Shown: positions 1 through 8,174 of the stretch, one piece after another | Layout: each line of letters opens with the position of its first letter | Numbering within the stretch: position 1 is the first letter of the stretch | Assembly: GCA_016714795.1 (NCBI GenBank) | Contig: JADKCA010000003.1 | Span: 1 to 64,000 of the forward strand | From: Sphingomonadales bacterium | Lineage (GTDB): Bacteria > Pseudomonadota > Alphaproteobacteria > Sphingomonadales > Sphingomonadaceae | Direction: 5' to 3' | Length of the DNA: 64,000 nt | Made by a program: the position numbers and the translations under genes | The notes under the pieces: generated by a model | Databases searched by the model: none | What the model was told of the DNA's origin: nothing | Seen by the model: the letters and a program-made list of their open reading frames with translations, nothing else

Positions 1-1
1 T

Positions 2-1882
2 GTGCCCACCAACACCCTGGCGGCAGGGAATATATTGGAAGAACTCCTGTCGCGTCCGGCGCTGATGGCGCGTGCCAAGGCAGCGGCGCTGCACCTTGCT
101 GCCTGTCGGGAACTGGGCGAGCCACAAGCGGAAGCGGACGCCATATACGCGCTCGAAGGCGTTCTGCTGGAGGCGGCCGGGCGCAATCCGGCCCTGTCTC
201 CGGGCGTCTGGCGGTGGTGCACGACCGGTGGCACCATTCGTCGTCGCGACGGAACGTCCGTTGAAATTCGCCCTGGCAGCATGATGATGGTTTCCATCCT
301 TTCGGCTTTGCGGGATCGGCGCATGCCCGCCGCAATCCGGCGCGATTCGCATGAGGCCGCGTGCCTGATGTTCGGCTATGGGCCGCACCAATGCCTCGGT
401 GCGGCGATGGCTCTGGCCCAGATTACCGAAGTCTTCGCCGCCCTGCTGACGCGGCCGGGGCTGGAGCGTGCCACGGGCACGGCCGGTCGCATGGTCCGGG
501 CCGGGCCGTTTCCCGTTCAATGCACGTTGCGCTGGACCTGCGAGACAGCAAAGCGCGCGCTGATCGTCATCGCCCTGCCTGTGCGCTCCGGCGTGGAACG
601 CACAGTCGTGGAAGAGGCGCTGGACAGGATCGGCAATCCCGCCTGTGCAGACTTCGCCAAGGCACTGGATGAGACCGGCTGCATCAGCCTGATGTCCATC
701 AATGTGATCGAACGGGAGGCGGGGTCCGCCGAGTCGATCCTGCTGTTCGAAATCAATGGCGATGGGGATGAAACCAGACTGCTTCATATATTCGCCAACG
801 CGGTGAGCCCATGGATTGGCCCCGTGCTGGCGCATTGCACGCCCGATGGTGATGAGCCATCCTCCCCCGAAGCCATGGCGACATTGCTGAAAGAGGGAAT
901 CCAGCATTTGCACCGCAAGCCCTGGGGCGCAACCGGCCTGCATTATGATGGTCTCAGCGAATTCTCCGTGGCAGATATTGACCGCCAGCAACGTCTCGGC
1001 CGCGCGGCGCGCGAGTTGGTCGAATCCTATCTCAAGAACGGCGACAATCTGAACCGCGGTATGCGTGCCATGCACTTGCTGATTTACGTCCGCCGGATTT
1101 TCAAGGGTGATCGCATTACTATGCTCCCCAAACCCAACCGGGATTTATACAAGGCGATCGATCCGGATGTGCGGCTTGGCATCGTCCGGCCCAGCCGCAA
1201 GCGCCTGTCCATCGCGGACTGGCACTGGCCTCGCTCGGTGTTCGATCCGCTCTGCCCGATGCTGCAAGGCCGGGATTCGCGCGCCTTTGTCGCGAGCATC
1301 CTCATCACATGGATCGTGTCCGGCTTTTCTCTGCTGTTCTGGTTGCATCCGGAAGCCAAGCCAAAGCTGATGGCCTTCGCGGCTGCCGTGCGCGACGCCG
1401 TGTCGCATGGCGTGAAGGCCCTGATATCCGCTTTGTCACAGGGAAGCCTAAGTGAGCGCCTCGGCGGTGCCTTTGGCTGGCTGGATGCAACGGTGCAGCA
1501 AGGCTTCGGCCTGATCTGGAAGGCCCTGCTCGACAGCCTGGCACATGGCTGGGGCTGGGTGACGCTGCTGTTCACGCTGGTGCCAATCCTCTTCGCCAGA
1601 GGGCCGGTCCGCAAAGTGGGCGGTGCCGTGCTGACGGGGCTGGCCCTCACTTATAGCTGGCCGCTGGCAACGCTCGTGTTCGGCGGGCTGATGAGTACGC
1701 TTGTGCTCTTCTGTCTGGTCGGCGCGGCCTTCGCGCTGGCGATCCGCTTCAAGGAAATGACAGATAAGAGCGATGGCCGGATTGCCGACTTTGATCATGT
1801 CCGTGCCATCGCCGCGAAGGAAAATCCGCCGGGATATGAGCATAATCATGTCCTGGTCGTCATGCCCTTCAAACAGGACTGA
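2..1882 (+). CDS. Cytochrome P450-like domain plus membrane segment; 5'-partial, first piece of a frameshifted P450-Dyp gene
   Basis: The frame is open to the window edge, so the true start lies upstream. Residues 1-175 are the C-terminal part of a cytochrome P450: the heme-binding loop FGYGPHQCLG lies at 124-133 with Cys131 as thiolate ligand, and a degenerate ExxR-like EAAGR at 57-61. A soluble alpha/beta region containing SILLFEINGDGDE follows. Three hydrophobic segments near 430-450, 517-532 and 553-580 suggest membrane anchoring. The frame stops at 1880-1882 just after VVMPFKQD, but the next frame continues without a gap as LTRKLSFAF, so a one-base loss near 1879 has probably cut a longer gene. 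A dual-heme membrane oxidase/peroxidase is inferred; the substrate is unknown. Confidence 0.7.
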   Translation: MPTNTLAAGNILEELLSRPALMARAKAAALHLAACRELGEPQAEADAIYALEGVLLEAAGRNPALSPGVWRWCTTGGTIRRRDGTSVEIRPGSMMMVSILSALRDRRMPAAIRRDSHEAACLMFGYGPHQCLGAAMALAQITEVFAALLTRPGLERATGTAGRMVRAGPFPVQCTLRWTCETAKRALIVIALPVRSGVERTVVEEALDRIGNPACADFAKALDETGCISLMSINVIEREAGSAESILLFEINGDGDETRLLHIFANAVSPWIGPVLAHCTPDGDEPSSPEAMATLLKEGIQHLHRKPWGATGLHYDGLSEFSVADIDRQQRLGRAARELVESYLKNGDNLNRGMRAMHLLIYVRRIFKGDRITMLPKPNRDLYKAIDPDVRLGIVRPSRKRLSIADWHWPRSVFDPLCPMLQGRDSRAFVASILITWIVSGFSLLFWLHPEAKPKLMAFAAAVRDAVSHGVKALISALSQGSLSERLGGAFGWLDATVQQGFGLIWKALLDSLAHGWGWVTLLFTLVPILFARGPVRKVGGAVLTGLALTYSWPLATLVFGGLMSTLVLFCLVGAAFALAIRFKEMTDKSDGRIADFDHVRAIAAKENPPGYEHNHVLVVMPFKQD

Positions 1883-1905
1883 CCCGAAAGCTGAGCTTTG
1901 CCTTT

Positions 1906-2622
1906 GTGATGTGGGGCATCAAGCAGGCGGTCACCTACTGGTTCCGGCCCGGCTATGTCGTGACGATGGGCACGATCCACAAGGCGCGCTGGTTGCGCAT
2001 CAAGGGCACACAGCAATTCCTCTTCTTTTCCAACTATGATGGCAGCTGGGAAAGCTATCTTGAAGATTTCATCACCCGCGCGCACCCCGGCCAGTCCGCC
2101 GCATGGAGCCATGGCGTCGGTTTTCCGCCCACCCGCTTCCTGATCAAGGACGGAGCCAGAGATGGCGACCGGTTCAAGCGCTGGATGCGCCGCCAGCAAG
2201 TCGTCACGCGGGTCTGGTACAGCCGTTTCCCCGATCTGACGCTCAAGCAGATTCATCACAATGCGATGATCGAAGACGGTCTGGCGCGCGCCGCGAACGA
2301 TACCGATGCCCGGCGCTGGCTTTCGCATTTCGGCTCTGCGCAGCGCGAAGTGAACGAACTGGAGGCGCATGAGGCGCAGAGCATTGTGTTTAGCGGCTTT
2401 TCGCGGCTTCGGCGTGCCACGGCCTTGCTGTTCCGCTTGCCCGATGACCCGGACGGCATCAAAATGTGGTTTGATGGACTGCTCAATCTTCCCGTCGAAA
2501 TGGATCACGGAAACCCGCCAGAAGGCCGTTTGAACTTTGGCGATGTGCCCTATGACAAGACGGCGTTGGTTCTGGGCTTTTCGCTGACAGGGCCTCCGCA
2601 AGGCAGGGCTGGCGGAGGGTGA
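1906..2622 (+). CDS. Middle piece of the frameshifted P450-Dyp gene
   Basis: This piece begins with KQAVTYWFRPGY and contains SNYDGSWESYLEDF at residues 42-55, a motif I associate with the region ahead of long Dyp-type peroxidases. It has no signal peptide and no good ribosome site at the GTG/ATG at 1906/1909; the same frame is open upstream and matches the end of the preceding piece. It stops at 2620-2622 after a nonsense tail (PPQGRAGGG), while the +1 frame continues as LRKAGLAEGEGLEEL into the peroxidase. One extra C near 2594 would explain the break. It is therefore a fragment and not an independent gene, unless frameshifting is programmed. Confidence 0.65.
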   Translation: MMWGIKQAVTYWFRPGYVVTMGTIHKARWLRIKGTQQFLFFSNYDGSWESYLEDFITRAHPGQSAAWSHGVGFPPTRFLIKDGARDGDRFKRWMRRQQVVTRVWYSRFPDLTLKQIHHNAMIEDGLARAANDTDARRWLSHFGSAQREVNELEAHEAQSIVFSGFSRLRRATALLFRLPDDPDGIKMWFDGLLNLPVEMDHGNPPEGRLNFGDVPYDKTALVLGFSLTGPPQGRAGGG

Positions 2623-2635
2623 GGGGCTGGAAGAG

Positions 2636-3922
2636 TTGCCCGCCACCTTCCGCATGGGCATGGCAGGCCGCGTGCGCCAATTGGGCGATCCCGATCCCGC
2701 TGCATGGCGCTGGACCGATGGGGAGAGCAGTGGCGCAGATGTGGTGCTGATGGTCTATCATGATGACCCACTGCCCGTGAATGATGAGTTTGAGGATCTG
2801 AGTTTTCCCGTCTTCTCCCAGCTTCAATATGCCACCAATTGCGGCCTCACGCTCCTCCACGACATTCCCTGTGCGCCCGTGGTGGTGAAGGGGGAAGAAC
2901 AGCCCAATACCGAGCATTTCGGCTTCCGCGACGGCATTTCGCAGCCCGTGATCCGCGGCACCCGCAGAGGCAGTGCCGCCGTTCCTGAGCGCGATCTGCT
3001 CTCCCCCGGCGAGTTCCTGCTCGGCTATCAGAATGATCAGGGCTATGTCTCGCCGTCGATCACGGTCGGTTCGCAGCTTGATCCGGCCAGCAATCTGCCG
3101 ACGCTGGCAGAGAGCCGGGTCAACCGCTTCCCCTTTTTCGGCAACCGTAATTCCGATCCGGAGCGGCGTGATTTCGGGCGGAACGGCACGTTCCTCGTGT
3201 TGCGCCAGCTTGATCAGGATGTGGATGGGTTCGAAGCAGAAATGGCGCAGAAGGCCAAAGAGCTCGACACGAAGTTCCCGCGCCTTGGCGAACTGCTGGG
3301 CCGCCCGGTGGATGCGGACTGGCTGTCTGCGAAGGTCATCGGCCGCTGGAAGGACGGGACGTCGCTGGTCGCAAGTCCGCATTGCCCGCTCGGCGCTATC
3401 GCCCCGGACAATGACTTTGCCTATGGCGTGGATGATCCGCGCGGCCTCGCCTGCCCGCTTGGTTCGCACATTCGCCGCACCAATCCGCGCGACAGTCTGG
3501 AACCCGGCGATGCGGACGAACAGCGCATCACCAATCGCCACCGCCTGCTACGGCGCGGGCGGAGCTATGATTATGATGCAGATCGCAAGGGCGAGAACCG
3601 CCGGGGCCTGCTTTTCGCCGCGCTCTGTTCAGACCTCGACCGCCAGTTCGAATTCGTCCAGACTCACTGGGCGCAGGCCCGGACCTTTCACGCGCTGACC
3701 GACGAAGCCGATCCGCTTCTGGGCCATCCCGATGCAGAAGGCGGAGCGTTTACAGGGTCAGGCCCGCGTCCAACGCGCTTCACCGTCCCGTCTCCGGTCG
3801 GGCCGGTCACGGTGGAAGGCCTGCAAAGCTATGTCACCATGCGCGGCGGCGGGTATTTCTTCCTGCCCAGCCGTTCGGCCATCTCCCATCTGATCAGCAG
3901 GCTTCAGCACAGGACAGGATAA
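2636..3922 (+). CDS. Dyp-type heme peroxidase domain (third piece of the frameshifted gene)
   Basis: Dye-decolorizing peroxidase catalytic domain. The distal GxxDG-type motif is FGFRDGISQP at residues 95-104 (Asp99), and the proximal heme ligand is His278 in PLGSHIRRTNPRD. Such enzymes use hydrogen peroxide to oxidise dyes and aromatics; the natural substrate here is unknown. The open frame extends upstream to 2588, and its first residues join the preceding piece, so the ATG at 2636 is probably internal. No Tat or Sec signal precedes the domain, in keeping with it being the C-terminal end of a membrane-anchored fusion. Loss of the N-terminal ferredoxin-like half from this piece would likely make it inactive alone. 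Confidence 0.8.
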   Translation: MPATFRMGMAGRVRQLGDPDPAAWRWTDGESSGADVVLMVYHDDPLPVNDEFEDLSFPVFSQLQYATNCGLTLLHDIPCAPVVVKGEEQPNTEHFGFRDGISQPVIRGTRRGSAAVPERDLLSPGEFLLGYQNDQGYVSPSITVGSQLDPASNLPTLAESRVNRFPFFGNRNSDPERRDFGRNGTFLVLRQLDQDVDGFEAEMAQKAKELDTKFPRLGELLGRPVDADWLSAKVIGRWKDGTSLVASPHCPLGAIAPDNDFAYGVDDPRGLACPLGSHIRRTNPRDSLEPGDADEQRITNRHRLLRRGRSYDYDADRKGENRRGLLFAALCSDLDRQFEFVQTHWAQARTFHALTDEADPLLGHPDAEGGAFTGSGPRPTRFTVPSPVGPVTVEGLQSYVTMRGGGYFFLPSRSAISHLISRLQHRTG

Positions 3923-3977
3923 GCCTCTGGCAACGCGCGCCACAGCCGGACGTGGCGGACTCTCCTCCAGAGTGTTT

Positions 3978-4017
3978 ATGGTCTAACAATATTATTCTTA
4001 TAATACAGTTAGACCAT
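3978..4017. promoter_or_regulatory. Perfect 10-bp inverted repeat, operator- or terminator-like
   Basis: The arms ATGGTCTAAC (3978-3987) and GTTAGACCAT (4008-4017) are exact reverse complements around a 20-base AT-only-rich loop. The loop itself has ATTAT/ATAAT arms. It lies between two convergent genes, so it may be a bidirectional transcription stop, but there is no flanking T run. The dyad also looks like a TetR-family operator. Function is not decidable from sequence. Confidence 0.45.
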
Positions 4018-4036
4018 CAGGCCGCACCGATATGGC

Positions 4037-4669
4037 TCACCCCTTGCGCGCGATCCACAAACCCACCGCCAGATTGGGCACCCAGCAGGCCCAGGCGATC
4101 CAGGCATAGACCTGACTGAAACTCTTCAGATCGATCAGCGCGAGCGGGAGATAGAGCCGCAGCGTGACACCGGCAAAGGTCAGCGCAAAGCTGAGGATCA
4201 TCAGGCGGCGGTGCGCGGCGAAGCGCTTGGTGATGGCGGCACGCAGCGCGAGCAGGGTCAGGCCAATCCAGAGCAGCGCCAACAGGCTGAAGCCGGTCGC
4301 GGCAATCGGCCCGCCATTAGATCCGCTGGCGATGAGCAGCCCCGCCACACCGCCTACAGTGCAGGAGAAAACATAGATCCAGCCCAGCATCCGGTGCGTG
4401 CGCGGCGAGCCACTCCGCAGACGATCGGAAAATTGCCACGGGCCGCTCAGCAAGGCAGCGGTGCCCAGGCTGATATGGATCATGAAGCCGGTGTGATGGT
4501 TGAGGAAATTGGGCAGCAGCGGCGGCGGGGCCATGTCCTGCCCGGCCAGATAGCGCAAGGAGCCGAGCCCGATGACCGTCGACAGGATCAGAATGATCCC
4601 CCAGCGCCAGTTGAACCCTGCGGCGTCTGCGGCGTTTGCGCCGCGCTGTGCCGTTGATGTCGTTGCCAT
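4037..4669 (-). CDS. DUF2306 family membrane protein
   Basis: A 210-residue integral membrane protein with about six hydrophobic helices, including FMIHISLGTAALLSGPWQF and HRMLGWIYVFSC. The spacing of histidines before and between helices (HTGFMIH, THRMLGW, AAHRRLM) matches the DUF2306 family, whose role is not established; heme or quinone binding has been suggested only by analogy. The start at 4669 is chosen because GGAGG sits seven bases upstream; an in-frame TTG/ATG further out lacks this. The gene is divergent in control from the nitroreductase that follows on the same strand. Confidence 0.75.
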   Translation of the reverse strand: MATTSTAQRGANAADAAGFNWRWGIILILSTVIGLGSLRYLAGQDMAPPPLLPNFLNHHTGFMIHISLGTAALLSGPWQFSDRLRSGSPRTHRMLGWIYVFSCTVGGVAGLLIASGSNGGPIAATGFSLLALLWIGLTLLALRAAITKRFAAHRRLMILSFALTFAGVTLRLYLPLALIDLKSFSQVYAWIAWACWVPNLAVGLWIARKG

Positions 4670-4737
4670 GCCAAGCCTCCACGATGGACGCCGAATCACT
4701 TCTATGTGAACGGCGTAAACTTATGTGGCTCAGAATA

Positions 4738-4750
4738 TTAACAGTGTCAA
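4738..4750 (-). promoter_or_regulatory. Candidate -35 element within a near-palindrome upstream of the DUF2306 gene
   Basis: On the minus strand TTGACACTGTTAA contains a consensus -35 (TTGACA, 4745-4750) and is itself a near-dyad (TTGAC/GTTAA around ACT). No strong -10 follows at 16-18 bases, so it could be an operator, a weak promoter, or chance. Confidence 0.25.
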
Positions 4751-4778
4751 CATGGTGACTCAGCGCGGCGGGTTGGCA

Positions 4779-5450
4779 TCAGAATCCCACGAAACGCGCC
4801 GCTTCCGCCACGCTCTTGCGTTCGGACACCACGGCGTTGGCAGGGAAGCTGTCCTCAGGCCAGCCCAGCGCGACCGCCTTCATGATGACCTGATCTTCGG
4901 CAATTCCGGCATGCTCACGCACCACCGGGCTTTGCATGATGCCTTGGCTGTTGATGACGCAACCCAGCCCGCGCGACCATGCGGCGTTGACCAATGCCGT
5001 CGTCACCGCGCCGCAATCAAACGCGGTATCATCACTGTCGGCCAGTTCGCGGTCATAGGTGATGATGACGCACACCGGCGCGTCGAACTGGCGGAATCCG
5101 CGCAACACCCAATCCTGCCGGGCAGGCGCATCGTCACGGGCGATGCCCATCGCGCCGAACAACTGCTTGGCCACACCCACCTGCCGGTCGCGATGGATGC
5201 CGCCAAAAGCATGGCCGGTGCGGAATTCGCGGCTGTGCGGAATGCCCGCAAGATTGCGTTCGGTATTGCCCTGCCGGATGCGGTCCAGCGGTTCGCCGGT
5301 CAGCACGGTGAAGTTCCACGGCTGGGTATTCATGGATGACGGCGCGCGCATGGCCAGCGTGAGGATTTCCTCGATCAGTTCGCGCGGCACCGGATCGGGC
5401 TTGTATCCGCGAATGCTGCGCCGGCCCATGATCACGTCATCAAATTCCAT
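4779..5450 (-). CDS. Nitroreductase family protein
   Basis: A 223-residue flavin enzyme of the nitroreductase fold. The N-terminal GRRSIRGYKPDPVP and RAPSSMNTQPW segments are the FMN-binding signature of the family, and VALGWPEDSFPANAV near the C-terminus is the usual closing FMN contact. It would reduce nitro- or quinone-type substrates with NAD(P)H in the cytoplasm; the specific substrate cannot be told. GGGAG lies 8 bases before the ATG at 5450. It is divergently placed from the zinc-ribbon gene at 5565. Confidence 0.88.
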   Translation of the reverse strand: MEFDDVIMGRRSIRGYKPDPVPRELIEEILTLAMRAPSSMNTQPWNFTVLTGEPLDRIRQGNTERNLAGIPHSREFRTGHAFGGIHRDRQVGVAKQLFGAMGIARDDAPARQDWVLRGFRQFDAPVCVIITYDRELADSDDTAFDCGAVTTALVNAAWSRGLGCVINSQGIMQSPVVREHAGIAEDQVIMKAVALGWPEDSFPANAVVSERKSVAEAARFVGF

Positions 5451-5564
5451 CTGTTATCTCCCATGTTTATCGTTCTGCGCGCCGTTCATAGGCGAAGCGG
5501 GCGCATCTGCAACAGCCCGTTGTGCCCATTGCCAAGCGCCTCACCGCGCCTTACCCCCTGTGCC

Positions 5565-5867
5565 ATGTCGCACGAGAAACGCATTGTTCATTGTTCCGGC
5601 CCGCAAGATCCGCACGCTTTTGACGGCATTCCCGTCCAGCCGCGCCGGGGCGATCTGGATGCGATCTGCCCGGACTGTGCCGGGCATGGGCAGTGGAACC
5701 GGGAAATCGACCTCGCCAGCCATCGATCCAAGCGCCATTTTTGCGAACGCTGCGACGCGCGCGGCTGGCTTGAAACCGGGGACGATCTGGTGCCCGGCCA
5801 CGATATCGAGCTTTCACAAGACGGACACCCGCAATGGGTGATCCGCATGGAACCGCCAGACAAATAA
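5565..5867 (+). CDS. Small DnaJ-like zinc-finger protein, function unknown
   Basis: A 100-residue hydrophilic protein with two cysteine pairs: CPDCAGHGQW (the CxxCxGxG pattern of DnaJ zinc fingers) and CERCDARGW about 26 residues later. This predicts one bound zinc. No J-domain, signal peptide or membrane segment is present. The start MSHEKRIVHC at 5565 is preferred over an upstream ATG at 5463 because the residues between look non-coding; neither has a good ribosome site. The end overlaps the approach to the next gene. Function is unknown. Confidence 0.6.
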   Translation: MSHEKRIVHCSGPQDPHAFDGIPVQPRRGDLDAICPDCAGHGQWNREIDLASHRSKRHFCERCDARGWLETGDDLVPGHDIELSQDGHPQWVIRMEPPDK

Positions 5868-5938
5868 GGGCCGCGCCATTCAGCGCGGATTCACCGACAT
5901 CCCCGCATTTCCAGATCAACACACGAAAGGGCTTCGCC

Positions 5939-6631
5939 ATGCGTACTCCAATGTCATTCCTGATCCTCGCTGCGCTGTCTGCGCCTGCCCTCGCCGCTCC
6001 GCCCATGGCCAAGATTGCCCCGTCAATTGTGGGAGGATACTCACCCGCCCCGGCAGATTCTGATGCGCGCAAGGCGGCTCAGTTTGCCCTGCCCAAGCTG
6101 AAACGCGGCAAGGCGCGCATCCGCTCTCTCGATGCCGTGGAGCGCCAGGTGGTAGCGGGCACGAATTATCGGATAGAGATGACGCTGACCGATGGCAGCC
6201 ATTGGAAAATCGTGGTGTGGCAGCGGCTGGACGGACGCTATCAGCTGAGCCAGTCTCAGCGCGTGAGCGCAGCCATGTCGCAGGCCAATTATGTCATCAC
6301 CGGTCGCGTCACCTATCGTGAACGCATGGCATTGCCCGCCGGTTCGGTGGTGAAGGTGCAGCTTCTGGATGTGTCGCGGGCGGACGCCCCTGCCCGTCTG
6401 TTGGCGGAAAAGAGGATCGTGACCACCGGCCAGCAGGTGCCGATTCCGTTCTCGCTCTCTGTCGCCCGCTTCCGCTTGCCTGGGCCGTCGCGCAACAGCG
6501 TCAGCGCGCGGATCGAAAGCGCATCGGGCCAGTTGCTGTGGATTACCGACACGATCAACACGGCAGAGCCGGACGGATCGGGCAACCGGATTGAAATGGC
6601 CGATCTGGTGCTGGTGCGCGCCGTTCAGTAA
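5939..6631 (+). CDS. Secreted protein with cystatin-like and YbaY-like domains
   Basis: A 230-residue exported protein; a Sec signal peptide ends near APALAA (residues 14-19). The first domain begins IVGGYSP and carries RQVVAGTNYRI, which matches the QxVxG loop and N-terminal glycine of cystatins (cysteine-protease inhibitors), followed by VWQRLDG in place of the second hairpin. The second domain, from VITGRVTYRERMALP to the end, resembles the YbaY/META-like lipoprotein fold. No lipobox Cys is present. AAAGGG precedes the ATG at 5939. The 3' end overlaps the convergent globin gene by 7 bases. A periplasmic protease-inhibitor role is inference only. Confidence 0.65.
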   Translation: MRTPMSFLILAALSAPALAAPPMAKIAPSIVGGYSPAPADSDARKAAQFALPKLKRGKARIRSLDAVERQVVAGTNYRIEMTLTDGSHWKIVVWQRLDGRYQLSQSQRVSAAMSQANYVITGRVTYRERMALPAGSVVKVQLLDVSRADAPARLLAEKRIVTTGQQVPIPFSLSVARFRLPGPSRNSVSARIESASGQLLWITDTINTAEPDGSGNRIEMADLVLVRAVQ

Positions 6632-7038
6632 TGGCGGGCGATGAGCGCGAAGAGCGTTTCTGCCTCTTCGCGCCACGCCTGATCGTGCACATCTGTCCAA
6701 CCCGGCCCCGCCGCTTCGGCGAGCACATCGACCAGCAGGGTCAGCGCATCGCGATATTGGGACAAGGCAATCTCGCCATGCGTGTAGTGCGTTGTCACCT
6801 GCGCACGCATGATCATCGGCACCCATTGCTCGCCCGCGGCCTGAGCGAGCAGCATCGTCAGCATCTCGTTGACCATCGCGCCCTGCGACGCGGCCCGGTT
6901 GTGAAAATTGACCTCGTCGCCGGGAAAGGCCGCGTAGAAGCGCGCGAAATAGCGGGGCACAATGTCCACGCCGCGTTCCGCCACGAGATCGAGCGAGGCG
7001 AGCATAAGGGCGTGGCGGGTGTCGAGCGCAGTGTCCAT
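6625..7038 (-). CDS. Globin-family protein
   Basis: A 137-residue, all-helical protein. DIVPRYFARFYAAFPGDEVNF fits the B-C-D region of single-domain globins, and histidines 84 and 87 in VTTHYTHGEI are candidates for the heme ligand on the F helix. The family binds oxygen or nitric oxide or senses them; no fused catalytic domain is present. The ATG at 7038 gives a normal globin length; a longer upstream frame would add about 70 residues of unlikely sequence. The heme ligand assignment is by eye and the family is the less sure part. Confidence 0.6.
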   Translation of the reverse strand: MDTALDTRHALMLASLDLVAERGVDIVPRYFARFYAAFPGDEVNFHNRAASQGAMVNEMLTMLLAQAAGEQWVPMIMRAQVTTHYTHGEIALSQYRDALTLLVDVLAEAAGPGWTDVHDQAWREEAETLFALIARHY

Positions 7039-7163
7039 GTCACGCCCTAGTGGCAAACATGCGTCCCTATCCTTGACCAACGTCAAGCGCGCATCTGTCG
7101 CATCTTTACACTTTGCTGTAGGGTCCGCTTGATCACCGCGCGACAACAAGGAGCGTCCCACCG

Positions 7164-7582
7164 ATGACCCAAGACAGCAAGGGCAAGCGCACGCTCTGGT
7201 CCCGCGCGGCGGAGATGGCCATTTCTCCAGCCTGTCCAAAATGATCATGTGGGGCGTTGGCGGATTGGCCGCACTGGGTTTGCTGGTAGGCTTCGGCCCT
7301 TATCCTGTTGCGATGATCGGCGTTCCGGAGTCAGACCTCAGCAACTCCATGCCGCACACATTGGCCCTGCTCGCCCTGGGGGGCGCGCAGACCGGCTTTG
7401 CGCTGGAGCCAGTCGCACGGCAAATGCTGGAATCCGCGCGGCTGTGGACCGGCCTCGTGCTCATCAACGCCAGCCCGATGGGGGTAACCGGCGTGCGGCT
7501 CTGGGTGGTTGCCCTGCCCTTCATCGGCACAGCGCTGGCGGGGTTCGGCCCCGCTTATGACCTCAGCCAGAGGCTCCGTTAG
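7164..7582 (+). CDS. Small membrane protein, probably frameshifted near its 5' end
   Basis: From 7241 the frame encodes 113 residues with about three hydrophobic helices (MIMWGVGGLAALGLLVGF and later ones); no family recognised. A better start, with AAGGAG upstream, is the ATG at 7164 in another frame, which encodes MTQDSKGKRTLWSRA and stops at 7242-7244. In the frame of the main gene, GGDGHFSSLSK runs directly into MIMWG with no start codon upstream of 7241. A one-base loss near 7203-7210 would unite the two. Function unknown. Confidence 0.5.
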
Positions 7583-7655
7583 TCAAACCAGACCAAGGCC
7601 CTTGCGCTCCCCCCGCGCACTGCTAGCCTGCCCTCACCCAAATAAGGAGAGGGAC

Positions 7656-8171
7656 ATGTCTGAACAACAGGAGGAGGCGGCTGGTTTGTCGCCGTTCAAC
7701 GGATTTCTGGTGCTGCTGCTGATCGTGGCGGCGATTGTCGGCTGGATTCTGATCGGATCGAAATTTCTGGGCGTGACGTCCTTCTTCGCCAGTTTCCTCT
7801 TCCTCTGGTATTGGGCCGCAGTTGAGCAAGCGGATTATGGCCAGTGGACGCAAAGCGTGGTGGGCGCGCTCGTCGGCCTGCTGCTGGCATGGCAATCCGC
7901 CTGGCTGGGCGTGCATTACGGCCAGAATGGCATGATCGCGGGCATCGTGATCATGCTCGCCGCCATCTATGTTCAGGTGATGAACTGGGTGCCGATCGCC
8001 ATCAACCGCAGCACGATGCTCTACCTCACGGTGCTGTCTGCCCCGGCCATTCTGATGGGGAAGGATTTCAACCCGGTCGAAGTGAGCATCGCCATTGTGG
8101 GCGGCGCGGTGTTTTTTGCAGGCGTTGTGAAGCTCGCCTTCCTTTACGCAGCGCGCAACGCGAAGGGCTGA
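7656..8171 (+). CDS. Multi-pass membrane protein of unknown function
   Basis: A 171-residue protein with four to five hydrophobic helices (for example FLVLLLIVAAIVGWILIG, FFASFLFLWYWAAV, MIAGIVIMLAAIYVQVM and IAIVGGAVFFAGVV). The start at 7656 is supported by AAGGAGAGGGAC just upstream; the longer open frame before it has no such site. I recognise no family. It sits between the preceding small membrane protein and the convergent coq4 gene, 3 bases from the latter's stop. Confidence 0.65.
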   Translation: MSEQQEEAAGLSPFNGFLVLLLIVAAIVGWILIGSKFLGVTSFFASFLFLWYWAAVEQADYGQWTQSVVGALVGLLLAWQSAWLGVHYGQNGMIAGIVIMLAAIYVQVMNWVPIAINRSTMLYLTVLSAPAILMGKDFNPVEVSIAIVGGAVFFAGVVKLAFLYAARNAKG

Positions 8172-8174
8172 ACC

